A stretch of 64,000 nt of DNA from assembly GCF_000015165.1 (NCBI RefSeq), contig NC_009485.1:310001-374000 (forward strand). Reading direction: 5' to 3'. The notes below the pieces were generated by a model that saw only the letters and a program-made list of their open reading frames with translations, did no database searches and was not told the DNA's origin. The stretch is from Bradyrhizobium sp. BTAi1 (GTDB lineage: Bacteria; Pseudomonadota; Alphaproteobacteria; Rhizobiales; Xanthobacteraceae). Shown in pieces: positions 56,506-64,000 of this stretch. How positions within the stretch are numbered: position 1 is the first letter of the stretch; each line of letters begins with the position of its first letter. A program made the position numbers and the translations under genes.

Positions 56506-58053
56506 TCATTTCTTTTTCCCCGGAGGCAGGCCAAGGCCCGGCAGCGTCGGCTTGCCGCTGAGGCCGGTGAGGCCCGGCAGATTGGGCAAACCGCCGCGCA
56601 GGCCGGCGGGAAGATCCTTCGGCAGGTTCGGCAGACCGCCGGGCATGCCACCCGGCATCTTTTCCGCGAGCGCCTTGAGCTGCTCGGGCGAGGGCATGCC
56701 GCCACCGCCGCCAAACCCCATCGCCTGGGCGATGCCGGCCAGCGGGCCGCGCTTGCCGGAGCCCATGGCCTTCATCACGTCGGCCATGTTCCGGTGCATC
56801 TTGAGCAGCTTGTTGACGTGCTCGACGCTCTGGCCGGAGCCGGCGGCGATGCGCTTCTTGCGGCTGGCCTTGAGCAGGTCGGGATGCTTGCGCTCCTCTC
56901 GGGTCATCGAATCGATGATCGCGACCTGGCGCTTGAGGATCTTGTCGTCGATCCCGGCGGCCGCGATCTGGTTCTTCATCTTGGAGATGCCGGGCATCAT
57001 GCCCATCAGCCCGCTGATGCCGCCCATCTGCGCCATCTGCAGGAGCTGCTCGCGCATGTCGTTGAGGTCGAACTGACCCTTGCGCATCTTCTCGGCGGCG
57101 CGGGCGGCCTTTTCGGCGTCGATGTTCGCCGCGGCCTTCTCGACCAGCGAGACGATGTCGCCCATGCCGAGGATGCGGCCGGCGATACGCGAAGGATAGA
57201 AATCCTCCAGCGCATCGGTCTTTTCGCCGGTGCCGAGCAGCTTGATCGGCTTGCCGGTGACGGCACGCATCGACAGCGCGGCGCCGCCGCGGCCGTCGCC
57301 GTCGATCCGGGTCAGCGCGATACCGGTGAGGCCGACGCGCTGGTCGAACGCGCGGGCGAGATTGACGGCGTCCTGGCCGGTCAGAGAGTCCGCGACCAGC
57401 AGCACCTCGTGCGGGTTGGCGACCGCCTTGATCTCGGCGGCCTCCTTCATCATGTCCTCGTCCAGCGTGGTGCGGCCGGCGGTGTCGAGCAGCACGACGT
57501 CGTAGCCGCCGAGCTTGGCAGCCTCGATGGCGCGGCGCGCGATCTGCGGCGGCATCTGGCCGGCGACGATCGGCAAGGTCGGGATGTCCAGGTCGCGGCC
57601 GAGCACCGCGAGCTGCTCCATGGCGGCCGGACGGTAGACGTCGAGCGAGGCCATCAGCACCTTGCGCTTGTCGCGCTGGACCATGCGGCGCGCGAGCTTT
57701 GCGGTGGTGGTGGTCTTGCCGGAGCCCTGCAGGCCGACCATCATGATCGGCACCGGCGGCACGGCGTTGAGGTCGATGGTCTGGCCGTCGTCGCCGAGCG
57801 TCTTGACCAGCTCGTCATGGACGATCTTGACGACCATCTGGCCAGGGGTCACCGACTTGACGACGGTGGCGCCGATCGCCTGCTCGCGCACGCGCTCGGT
57901 GAAGCTGCGGACAACTTCCAGCGCGACGTCCGCCTCGAGCAGGGCCCGGCGGACCTCGCGCATCGCGGCGTCGACATCGGCTTCCGAGAGCGAACCACGC
58001 CCCGTCAGCCGATCGAGAATGCCGCCAAGCCTTTCCGACAGATTGTCGAACAA
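56506..58053 (-). CDS. ffh: Signal recognition particle protein Ffh
   Basis: The 515-residue SRP GTPase has the N domain (LFDNLSERLGGILDRLTGRG), the G domain with GLQGSGKTTTTAKLARRM, VYRPAAMEQL, LLDTAGRTTLDEDMM and TRIDGDGRGGAALSM, and a methionine-rich M domain (MGGISGLMGMMPGISKMKNQ and IDSMTREERKHPDLL). The tail is Gly/Pro/Met-rich and longer than in enterics, as is common in alphaproteobacteria. I place the start at TTG 58053, with AGGGAT upstream. The frame extends to an ATG at 58134, but that part is translated palindromic repeat. Targets membrane proteins with 4.5S RNA and FtsY, neither of which is in the window. Confidence 0.96.
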   Translation of the reverse strand: MFDNLSERLGGILDRLTGRGSLSEADVDAAMREVRRALLEADVALEVVRSFTERVREQAIGATVVKSVTPGQMVVKIVHDELVKTLGDDGQTIDLNAVPPVPIMMVGLQGSGKTTTTAKLARRMVQRDKRKVLMASLDVYRPAAMEQLAVLGRDLDIPTLPIVAGQMPPQIARRAIEAAKLGGYDVVLLDTAGRTTLDEDMMKEAAEIKAVANPHEVLLVADSLTGQDAVNLARAFDQRVGLTGIALTRIDGDGRGGAALSMRAVTGKPIKLLGTGEKTDALEDFYPSRIAGRILGMGDIVSLVEKAAANIDAEKAARAAEKMRKGQFDLNDMREQLLQMAQMGGISGLMGMMPGISKMKNQIAAAGIDDKILKRQVAIIDSMTREERKHPDLLKASRKKRIAAGSGQSVEHVNKLLKMHRNMADVMKAMGSGKRGPLAGIAQAMGFGGGGGMPSPEQLKALAEKMPGGMPGGLPNLPKDLPAGLRGGLPNLPGLTGLSGKPTLPGLGLPPGKKK

Positions 58054-58077
58054 TGCCGTTATCCCTGTTGCTGCCTC

Positions 58078-58166
58078 GCCCTGAGGAGCAGGCAAAGCCT
58101 GCGTCTCGAAGGGCGGCCACATCGTCGGCCCCATCCTTCGAGACGCCGCATTCGCGGCTCCTCAGG
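58078..58166. repeat. Palindromic repeat upstream of ffh (TCTCGAAG...CTCAGG family)
   Basis: CCTGAGGAGC (58080-58089) and GCGTCTCGAAGG (58101-58112) face CCTTCGAGACGC (58135-58146) and GCTCCTCAGG (58157-58166), so the ends and centre both pair. Lies 27 bases upstream of the ffh start and could fold in its leader. Confidence 0.8.
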
Positions 58167-58293
58167 ATGAGGGTCGTCCAAACACATTTGCGCCCGAGGG
58201 CGCATAGCGCTGTCGGGCGTTGACCTCCGGCCTCCAGGGCCGGGCGGTGGCTCGAAAAGACGAAACTTTCCGAAATTCGGCCGGGTTAAACCC

Positions 58294-59391
58294 TTGGGAG
58301 ACCGAAAAGTCAAGGAAACTTGCGTCCTGGTGTCCCGTTGCCGGACCTTGCGGGGCTCCCTACCTCTTGCGCCAGTTCAGCTTTTCCGCGAGGACGCCTT
58401 GCTCCGCCGTTCCAGGACCTATTCCGGCCCCGTCACCGACCATTTCGACGGTAAACGCTTCTACGATCCCGACGGCGCCCCGCCCAAATCCCTCTCTGAA
58501 GTGCTGCGCTGGCAATTCGACCGCAACGGCAAGCGCGCCCGCTGGCCGAAATGGGCGCCGAGCCCTCATGCCGATACGCCGCCGCACAAGGTTCATGGCC
58601 AGGCGGCGCGGCTGTCCTTCATCGGCCATGCCAGCTGGCTGGTCCAGACCGGAGGGCTCAACATCCTCATCGACCCCGTATGGTCGGAGCGGGTGTCGCC
58701 GTTCTCGTTCGCCGGCCCCCGCCGGCACAACGATCCCGGCATCGCCTTCGAGGCCTTGCCTCATATCGACGTCGTGCTTGTCTCGCATGGCCATTACGAC
58801 CATCTCGACCTCCGCACACTGTCGCGGCTGACCGCGCGCTTTGCCCCGCGTGTCGTCACGCCGCTCGGTAACGACCTCACCATGACCGCAGCGGATGCGA
58901 AGATCCGCGCCGAGGCTTATGACTGGCATGACCGCGTCGCGCTGAACGACGAGGTCGCGGTCACCCTGGTGCCGACGCGGCACTGGACGGCGCGCGGCGT
59001 GTTCGACCGCAACAAGGCGCTGTGGGCGAGCTTCGTGCTGGAGACGCCGCGTGGCAAGTTCTACATCGTCTGCGATTCCGGCTACGGCACCGGCAAACAT
59101 TTCCGCCGTGTCGCCGAGCTGCATGCGCCCATCAGGCTCGCGATCCTGCCGATCGGCGCCTATGAGCCGCGCTGGTTCATGCGCGACCAGCACATGAACC
59201 CGGAGGAGGCCGTGCAGGCGCTGCAGGATTGCGGCGCCGAGACCGCGCTGGCGCATCATCACGGCACGTTCCAGCTCACCGACGAGGCGATCGACGCGCC
59301 GGTTCACGCGCTGCACGCCGCGCTCGATTTGGCAGGCATCCCGCGCGACCGTTTTGGCACGCTCAAGCCGGGACAAGTTGTGGAGGTTTAG
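58294..59391 (+). CDS. MBL-fold metallo-hydrolase (NAPE-PLD/UlaG-like)
   Basis: The protein has the metallo-beta-lactamase fold with LSFIGHASWLVQTGGLNILIDPVWSER and the metal motif VLVSHGHYDHLDL (HxHxDH), then TRHWTARGVFDRN, FYIVCDSGYGTG and LAHHHGTFQLTDEA supplying further ligands. This order fits the NAPE-phospholipase D / UlaG-like branch, which includes phosphodiesterases and lactonases. Substrate unknown. The start is uncertain: the frame opens at TTG 58294, but GTG 58330 and TTG 58399 (GAGGA five bases upstream) are possible and would remove a non-conserved N-terminus of 12 or 35 residues. Divergent from ffh. Confidence 0.85.
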   Translation: MGDRKVKETCVLVSRCRTLRGSLPLAPVQLFREDALLRRSRTYSGPVTDHFDGKRFYDPDGAPPKSLSEVLRWQFDRNGKRARWPKWAPSPHADTPPHKVHGQAARLSFIGHASWLVQTGGLNILIDPVWSERVSPFSFAGPRRHNDPGIAFEALPHIDVVLVSHGHYDHLDLRTLSRLTARFAPRVVTPLGNDLTMTAADAKIRAEAYDWHDRVALNDEVAVTLVPTRHWTARGVFDRNKALWASFVLETPRGKFYIVCDSGYGTGKHFRRVAELHAPIRLAILPIGAYEPRWFMRDQHMNPEEAVQALQDCGAETALAHHHGTFQLTDEAIDAPVHALHAALDLAGIPRDRFGTLKPGQVVEV

Positions 59392-59477
59392 TTCGCCCTC
59401 GCAATCGCAAAAGGTGTTGTCGCGCTGTCGGTTTGCGGCCGCGCGTGAATGGGCCGCGCGCCGAAGGGGGCGGCGCC

Positions 59478-60197
59478 CTACGGCCCGGCCTTGATCGCCC
59501 AGGTGACATTGACCGTGATCGACAGCGTCTCCTCGCCTTGCGCCACCGGGGTCGGCGTCGCGGCCATCGGTGCGCCGAAGTTCTTGGCGCGGAACACCGG
59601 CGCGGAGGCGCCGTCCTCGGAGATGCTGAGCGGCTTGCCGAGCGTGACGCCGGCCGCCTTGGCGTAGATCTCGGCCTTTCGCCGCGCGTCGGCAACAGCC
59701 TTCTCGCGCGCGTCATCGAGCAGCTTCGACGGCTCGGCAACGGTGAAATAGACGTTGCCGACATCGTTGGCGCCGGCGCCGACCACCGTGTCGATCACGC
59801 TGGCCACTTTGCCCACTTCCCGTAGCTTGATGGTGACGCGGTTCGAGGCCCGATAGCCGGTGACCTGCGTTTGGCCCGGTCGGTTCGGGGCATATTGCGG
59901 CTGCAGCGACAGCCGCGAGGTCTGGACATCCTTGTCGGCCAATCCCGCCGTCTTCAGCGCCTGGAGCACCTTGGCCATCGCGGCATTGTTGGCCTCGGCG
60001 GCCTCGCGCGCGGTCTTGGCGTCGGACGCCACCCCGGCATCGATCTGCGCCAGGTCCGGGGGCGCCGAGACGCTGGCCTCGCCGCTGACGGTGATGGCCG
60101 GCATGTCCAGCCGCGGTCCGTCCTGCGCGACCGCAGGAAGCGCGACGCAGCTCGCGATCGCGGCTGCCAGGATCGGTCTGATCATCATGGCGCTCAT
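59478..60197 (-). CDS. SIMPL-domain (DUF541) periplasmic protein
   Basis: The 239-residue product has a signal peptide (IRPILAAAIASCVALPAVAQ) and a SIMPL domain: ITVSGEASVSAPPDLAQIDAGV near the start, ALKTAGLADKDVQTSRLSLQPQY, GYRASNRVTIKL, and AREKAVADARRKAEIYAKAAGVTLG. Members are exported or outer-membrane proteins of unclear role, some linked to oxidative stress. Its ATG overlaps the stop of the upstream gene (ATGA), so the two are translated as a pair. Confidence 0.9.
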   Translation of the reverse strand: MSAMMIRPILAAAIASCVALPAVAQDGPRLDMPAITVSGEASVSAPPDLAQIDAGVASDAKTAREAAEANNAAMAKVLQALKTAGLADKDVQTSRLSLQPQYAPNRPGQTQVTGYRASNRVTIKLREVGKVASVIDTVVGAGANDVGNVYFTVAEPSKLLDDAREKAVADARRKAEIYAKAAGVTLGKPLSISEDGASAPVFRAKNFGAPMAATPTPVAQGEETLSITVNVTWAIKAGP

Positions 60198-60916
60198 TTC
60201 AGCGGCACATAGACGTTGATGACGAGCTTGTCCTCGGCGGTCTTCAAGGGGTCGGTCATATACTCCTCGATGAACGTGTCCTTGGCTTCGAGGCGGCGCT
60301 CGTCGAGATGGTTCGTGATCGCCTCATACGTGTTGTCCATGTTGTCGTAGGAGCCGCGATGCACGAACTTCAGGGCCTTGCCCTCCGGCGACTGGCCGAT
60401 GCTCATGCCCTTGCCGAGCGTCTTCGGCTCCTGCTCGATCGGCATCTCGGCCAGGAAGGTGAAGCCGTTGTCGTCGGTCGACGTGTAGACGATCATGCCG
60501 TTGCCGGCGGGCTTCACGCCTTGCTTGTCCAACATGGTTGACAGCGCCTTGAAGGAATCGATCAGCGTGTCGAAGGCATTGTCCCAATTGGCGGTGCCCT
60601 TCACGAGGACCACCTTCTTGGCCTCGAGCTTGATCTCGTCGCCGAAGGCGTCGGTCGTCTGGGTGGGCGCCGCGGCCGGCGCCTGGCCGGGAGCGGGAGA
60701 CGGTGGCGGTGAGGGGCTGGCGCTGGCAGCCGGCGTCGGGCTGGCTGCGGGGGCCGCCGCGGCCGGCGCCGGGGGCGTGCTCGGGGCAGGGGAGGGCGTC
60801 GCCGATACCGCCGGAGCCGTGGGGGCTGCCGGCGCCTGCGCCCGGGCGACCGGACCGCCCAGCGCAACGGCGACCGAGCTCACGGCCAGAACGAGGCGGA
60901 AAGTGCTGAAATTCAT
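60194..60916 (-). CDS. Secreted GyrI-like effector-binding-domain protein
   Basis: The 240-residue protein has a signal peptide (MNFSTFRLVLAVSSVAVALGG...), about 65 residues of Ala/Pro/Ser linker (residues 30-95), and a C-terminal domain of the GyrI/AraC-effector type: VVLVKGTANWDNAFDTLIDSFKALSTML, GMIVYTSTDDNGFTFLAEMPI, KALKFVHRGSYDNMDNTYEAITNHLDER, and ITVYVPLK-like end. These domains bind small ligands, usually in the cytoplasm; an exported version on a flexible linker is unusual. Start at 60916 is set by the signal peptide. Operon with the SIMPL gene. Confidence 0.8.
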   Translation of the reverse strand: MNFSTFRLVLAVSSVAVALGGPVARAQAPAAPTAPAVSATPSPAPSTPPAPAAAAPAASPTPAASASPSPPPSPAPGQAPAAAPTQTTDAFGDEIKLEAKKVVLVKGTANWDNAFDTLIDSFKALSTMLDKQGVKPAGNGMIVYTSTDDNGFTFLAEMPIEQEPKTLGKGMSIGQSPEGKALKFVHRGSYDNMDNTYEAITNHLDERRLEAKDTFIEEYMTDPLKTAEDKLVINVYVPLK

Positions 60917-61085
60917 TCGACTATTCTCCAGTGCCGTGCTGCCTTTGCCCGGTTCGTGCCGGCGAACGACCGGTCCTAACATGCCCGGCGGCGCGGCGTC
61001 CCATGACAGATGCGTCATGTCAGTCTGCGGACTGGTCAAGGCCGCGGCTGAGGCCATATAAAGCGGACAAAATTTGGATAATTTC

Positions 61086-61955
61086 ATGAGCGCGCTGGCC
61101 AACCACAGCTTCGTCAAAATGAACGGGATCGGCAACGAGATCGTCGTGCTTGATCTGCGTGACGTGAAGCATGTGGTCACGCCCGACGAGGCGCGGGCGG
61201 TTGCAGCCCGCGTTCCCTACGACCAGTTGATGGTGCTGCAGCCGCCCCGGCTCGACGGCACCGAGGCGTTCATCCGCATCTACAACAATGACGGGTCGGA
61301 GTCCGGCGCCTGCGGCAACGGCATGCGCTGCGTTGTCCGGCAGGTGTTCGAGAAGACCGGCCAGGCCAGCGCGACCTTCGAGACCCGTGCCGGACTCTTG
61401 AACTGCTGGCAGGGGCCCGCGCCCGACCTCTACACCGTCGACATGGGTGTGCCGAAATTCGGCTGGCAGGAGATTCCCCTGGCCGAGGAGTTCCGCGACA
61501 CCCGCTATATCGAGCTGCAGATCGGGCCGATCGATGCGCCCATCCTGCACTCGCCCTCGGTCGTCAACATGGGCAATCCGCACGCGGTGTTCTGGGTGGA
61601 CGGCGACGTCAACTCCTATGACCTGGAGCGGTTCGGACCGCTGCTGGAGAACCACCCGATCTTCCCGGAGCGCGCCAACATCACGCTCGCCCACATCGTC
61701 GATCGCGATCACATCACGATGCGCACCTGGGAGCGCGGCGCGGGGCTGACGAAGGCCTGCGGCTCGGCGGCCTGCGCCACGGCGGTCGCGGCCGCCCGGC
61801 TGAAGCGGGCCAATCGCATCGTCCAGATGACCTTGCCCGGTGGCGAGCTGACAATCGAATGGCGCGAGCGCGACGATCACGTGCTGATGACGGGCACCGC
61901 GACCTTCGAGTTCGAGGGCCGGTTCGAGCCACAGCTGTTCGCCAGCGTGGCATGA
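61086..61955 (+). CDS. dapF: Diaminopimelate epimerase
   Basis: The 289-residue enzyme converts LL- to meso-diaminopimelate for peptidoglycan and lysine. Two catalytic cysteines are in view: Cys76 in [16 protein letters not shown] and Cys225 in [36 protein letters not shown] opens the first half-domain. The ATG at 61086 is preferred to a TTG four codons upstream. Its stop overlaps the start of mtaB (ATGA). Confidence 0.97.
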   Translation: MSALANHSFVKMNGIGNEIVVLDLRDVKHVVTPDEARAVAARVPYDQLMVLQPPRLDGTEAFIRIYNNDGSESGACGNGMRCVVRQVFEKTGQASATFETRAGLLNCWQGPAPDLYTVDMGVPKFGWQEIPLAEEFRDTRYIELQIGPIDAPILHSPSVVNMGNPHAVFWVDGDVNSYDLERFGPLLENHPIFPERANITLAHIVDRDHITMRTWERGAGLTKACGSAACATAVAAARLKRANRIVQMTLPGGELTIEWRERDDHVLMTGTATFEFEGRFEPQLFASVA

Positions 61956-63256
61956 GCGTCGATGTCGTCACCTTCGGCTGCCGGCTGAACGCGTTCGAGT
62001 CCGAGCTGATCGCGCGACACGCGGAGGCGGCGGGCGCCTCCGACACCATCGTCATCAACAGCTGCGCGGTCACCAATGAGGCCGTGGCGCAGGCACGGCA
62101 AACGATCCGCAAGCTGAAACGCGAGCGCCCGGCGGCGCGCATCGTCGTGACCGGCTGCGCGGCGCAGACGCAGGCCGGCATGTTTGCTGACATGCCCGAG
62201 GTCGATCGCGTCATGGGCAATGAGGACAAGCTGCAACTCGATGCCTGGCGCGCGACGGCGCAGGCGCTGGCGCCGCCGCGCTTCGGCATCGATACATCCG
62301 AGAAGGTCGCCGTCTCCGACATCATGGCCGTGACGGAGATGGCGCCGCATCTGGTCGAGGGTTTTCAGCGCGGCCTGCCGCGGGTGTTCGTCCAGGTGCA
62401 GAACGGCTGCGATCATCGCTGCACCTTCTGCATCATCCCGTTCGGTCGCGGCAATTCGCGCTCGGTGCCAATGGGGGCGGTCGTCGACCAGGTGCGTGCG
62501 CTGGCCGCGCGCGGTCATGCCGAGATCGTCCTGACCGGCGTCGATCTGACGAGCTACGGCCACGACCTGCCGGGGACGCCGAAGCTCGGCCGGCTGGTGA
62601 AGCAGATCCTGCGCCACGTGCCGGAACTGCAGCGGCTGCGCATCTCCTCGATCGATTCGATCGAGGCCGATGCCGATCTGCTCGACGCGCTCGCAGACGA
62701 CGCCCGGCTGATGCCGCATCTGCATCTGTCGCTGCAGGCCGGCGATGACCTGATCCTGAAGCGGATGAAGCGGCGGCATTCGCGCGCCGATGCGGTCGCG
62801 TTCTGCGACCATGTGCGGCTGCTGCGGCCGGATATCGCGCTCGGGGCGGATCTGATCGCGGGCTTCCCGACCGAGACGGAGGACATGTTCGTGCGCTCGC
62901 TCGAACTCGTCGAGGAATGCGGACTGGCCTTCCTGCATGTTTTTCCCTACTCGCCGCGCCCGGGCACGCCGGCGGCGCGCATGCCGCAGGTCGATGGCGC
63001 CGTCATCCGCGAGCGTGCACGGCGGCTACGGGCCGCAGGCGAAGTCGCGTTGCGGCAGCGGCTGGATGCTGAGATCGGCTGCGAGCGCGAGGTGCTGATC
63101 GAGAGCGCGACGCAGGGCAGGACGGAGCACTACCTGCCTGTCGCAGTCACCGGCGCGGCGTCGGGGACGGTGCAGCGGCTCAAAATCGCCGGGCATGATG
63201 AGTCGAAGCTATTAGTCCAGTCCTCGCTGTCATCGCTCGGTCAAGCCGGGCGATGA
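61952..63256 (+). CDS. mtaB: tRNA t6A37 methylthiotransferase MtaB
   Basis: The 434-residue radical-SAM enzyme adds methylthio to t6A37. It has the N-terminal UPF0004 domain with [13 protein letters not shown] (Cys10), [16 protein letters not shown] and [12 protein letters not shown], the radical-SAM cluster [15 protein letters not shown] (near 151), and [26 protein letters not shown]-like C-terminal domain follows. The final residues [10 protein letters not shown] and the stop are encoded by a palindromic repeat. Starts within the dapF stop codon; the dapF-mtaB pair is common in alphaproteobacteria (memory). Confidence 0.95.
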   Translation: MSVDVVTFGCRLNAFESELIARHAEAAGASDTIVINSCAVTNEAVAQARQTIRKLKRERPAARIVVTGCAAQTQAGMFADMPEVDRVMGNEDKLQLDAWRATAQALAPPRFGIDTSEKVAVSDIMAVTEMAPHLVEGFQRGLPRVFVQVQNGCDHRCTFCIIPFGRGNSRSVPMGAVVDQVRALAARGHAEIVLTGVDLTSYGHDLPGTPKLGRLVKQILRHVPELQRLRISSIDSIEADADLLDALADDARLMPHLHLSLQAGDDLILKRMKRRHSRADAVAFCDHVRLLRPDIALGADLIAGFPTETEDMFVRSLELVEECGLAFLHVFPYSPRPGTPAARMPQVDGAVIRERARRLRAAGEVALRQRLDAEIGCEREVLIESATQGRTEHYLPVAVTGAASGTVQRLKIAGHDESKLLVQSSLSSLGQAGR

Positions 63257-63259
63257 CAG
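63227..63259. repeat. Palindrome forming the 3' end of mtaB
   Basis: CTGTCATCGCTCGG (63227-63240) pairs with CCGGGCGATGACAG (63246-63259) with one mismatch, loop TCAAG. It contains the mtaB stop codon and is of the family seen at 41057-41079. Confidence 0.85.
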
Positions 63260-63308
63260 CTGAGGGCGTGGCGAGAGCGCTGGGTCTCACTCGTGCCTGA
63301 TCGGGGCC

Positions 63309-64000
63309 TCACTCCCCGTTCCATCCGCACAGCCGCAGCCGCTCATGCATGTGCATCGGCGCTGGCGCGACGACATGGACCGGCGGCTTGTTCTTCGACA
63401 GCGGAATGGAAATCTCGCGCGCATGCAGGTGCAGCCGCGGCTCGCCGAAGCGGGGGCCGTTGCCATAGATGTTGTCGCCGACGATCGGCCAGCCCTGAGA
63501 TGCCGCATGGACGCGCAATTGATGCGTGCGGCCGGTGATGGGCTCCATGGCGAGCCAGGTGAGGCGCGGGCTGCCAGTGGCGTGTACCGACTCACCTCCG
63601 GCACCCTGCGCTCCCTCCCCCCTTGTGGGGGAGGGTTGGGGAGGGGGGTGGCTCCGGGCGAGACTGCCGGTGGGGACCCCCACCCCCGACCCTGCAGAGC
63701 GAGATTCGCTCGTCTGGCCTCCATAAGGAGGAGGGGAGTCGGTGCTGCAAGTGGAAGCCGAGTTCGGAGACGGAGGGACGAGGGAATACGACCGCCCCAG
63801 CACGCGCCATTTCGTCACCGCCGGCTGGCCCTGCGGGTCCGGCTTCTGCCACCAGCCGCGTTCCGCATTCAGCTTGCCCAGCGGGAGTTCGATCACGCCT
63901 TCGTCAGCGTCGGGGCCGCCCTCGACGACCGCCCAGTAGGTCTTCGAAATCTTGCCGTGCTTGAACAAAAGCCCGAGCGAGGCCGTTGCCTTGCGATGGC
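63309..64000 (-). CDS. RluA-family pseudouridine synthase, partial, with in-frame repeat insertion
   Basis: The visible part (about 230 residues) is the C-terminal portion; the N-terminus with the catalytic Asp (HRLDxDTSG) lies beyond the right edge. Upstream of codon 63968 the frame stays open to 64000 and reads [10 protein letters not shown], as expected for the family. Family features are [11 protein letters not shown], then [31 protein letters not shown], and [11 protein letters not shown]. Between [10 protein letters not shown] and LTWLAMEP, where relatives have only a few residues, about 75 residues of Ser/Pro/Gly-rich sequence (PPPYGG...SPTRGEG) are read from a repeat element. The frame is kept, so the protein is probably made with a surface insertion. 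The enzyme would isomerise uridine in rRNA or tRNA. Confidence 0.9.
   Translation of the reverse strand, partial: HRKATASLGLLFKHGKISKTYWAVVEGGPDADEGVIELPLGKLNAERGWWQKPDPQGQPAVTKWRVLGRSYSLVPPSPNSASTCSTDSPPPYGGQTSESRSAGSGVGVPTGSLARSHPPPQPSPTRGEGAQGAGGESVHATGSPRLTWLAMEPITGRTHQLRVHAASQGWPIVGDNIYGNGPRFGEPRLHLHAREISIPLSKNKPPVHVVAPAPMHMHERLRLCGWNGE
63605..63735. repeat. Palindromic repeat element inserted inside the RluA-family gene
   Basis: CCCTCCCCC (63613-63621) and GGGGGAGGG (63627-63635) form one stem; GAGCGA/TCGCTC (63697-63711) a second; GGTGGGGA and CCCCCACC between them add more pairing. The element is GC-rich and lies wholly within coding sequence. Exact ends are uncertain; the non-homologous protein segment spans about 63570-63800. 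Confidence 0.7.

Noticed and set aside
58054..58134. N-terminal extension of ffh to ATG 58134
   Set aside because: Encoded by the palindromic repeat; the family N-terminus and the ribosome site support TTG 58053.

Overview
The window reads as ordinary chromosome of a high-GC alphaproteobacterium, most likely Bradyrhizobium or a close relative. The grounds are the gene orders ffh-rpsP-rimM-trmD-rplS-leuC and rsmB-heparinase-purH, GTG and TTG starts, and several families of short palindromic repeats that I associate from memory with Bradyrhizobiaceae. I see no phage, plasmid, integrase, transposase, rRNA or CRISPR array.

Layout. 0-5 kb: the start of a thioredoxin gene cut by the window edge, tRNA-Gly(GCC), a caspase-fold protein that has lost both catalytic residues, pncB and an amidase. 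5-12 kb: a PQQ-type sugar dehydrogenase with a diheme cytochrome c, a ketopantoate reductase, an SDR with an altered active site, an HCCA-isomerase-like protein, a MATE exporter and a DUF2239 protein. 12-22.7 kb: a GST, a serine hydrolase, ggt, a UMF1-type MFS carrier, purH, heparinase II/III and rsmB. 22.9-27 kb: a DUF1674 protein, then a translationally coupled operon of sulfotransferase, cysD and cysNC. This operon pairs a sulfotransferase with synthesis of its donor PAPS, and it is the most system-like locus here. 27-35 kb: a chemoreceptor whose ribosome binding site lies inside a predicted hairpin, an L,D-transpeptidase, acs with a tightly linked unknown gene, and DNA topoisomerase IB. 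35-44 kb: a fasciclin protein, a cytochrome b / molybdoenzyme pair, an MFS carrier, leuB, about 1 kb without a gene, and asd. 44-52 kb: carbonic anhydrase, a CoA-ester lyase, a small cytochrome c beside a DUF6455 protein, a glycosyltransferase, leuD, a zincin, and a run of small secreted proteins, two of them extremely His-rich. 52-58 kb: leuC, rplS, trmD, rimM, rpsP and ffh, all on the minus strand. 58-64 kb: an MBL-fold hydrolase, a SIMPL / GyrI-like envelope pair, the dapF-mtaB overlap pair, and the C-terminal part of an RluA-type pseudouridine synthase.

The strongest structural theme is repeats. Palindromic elements fill nearly every gap around ffh-rpsP-rimM-trmD-rplS. They have supplied the last codons or stop codons of several genes (the UMF1-type carrier, carbonic anhydrase, rimM, mtaB), and one element lies in frame inside the RluA-family gene. 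Assignments rest on reading the translations and on remembered family motifs; no database search was run.
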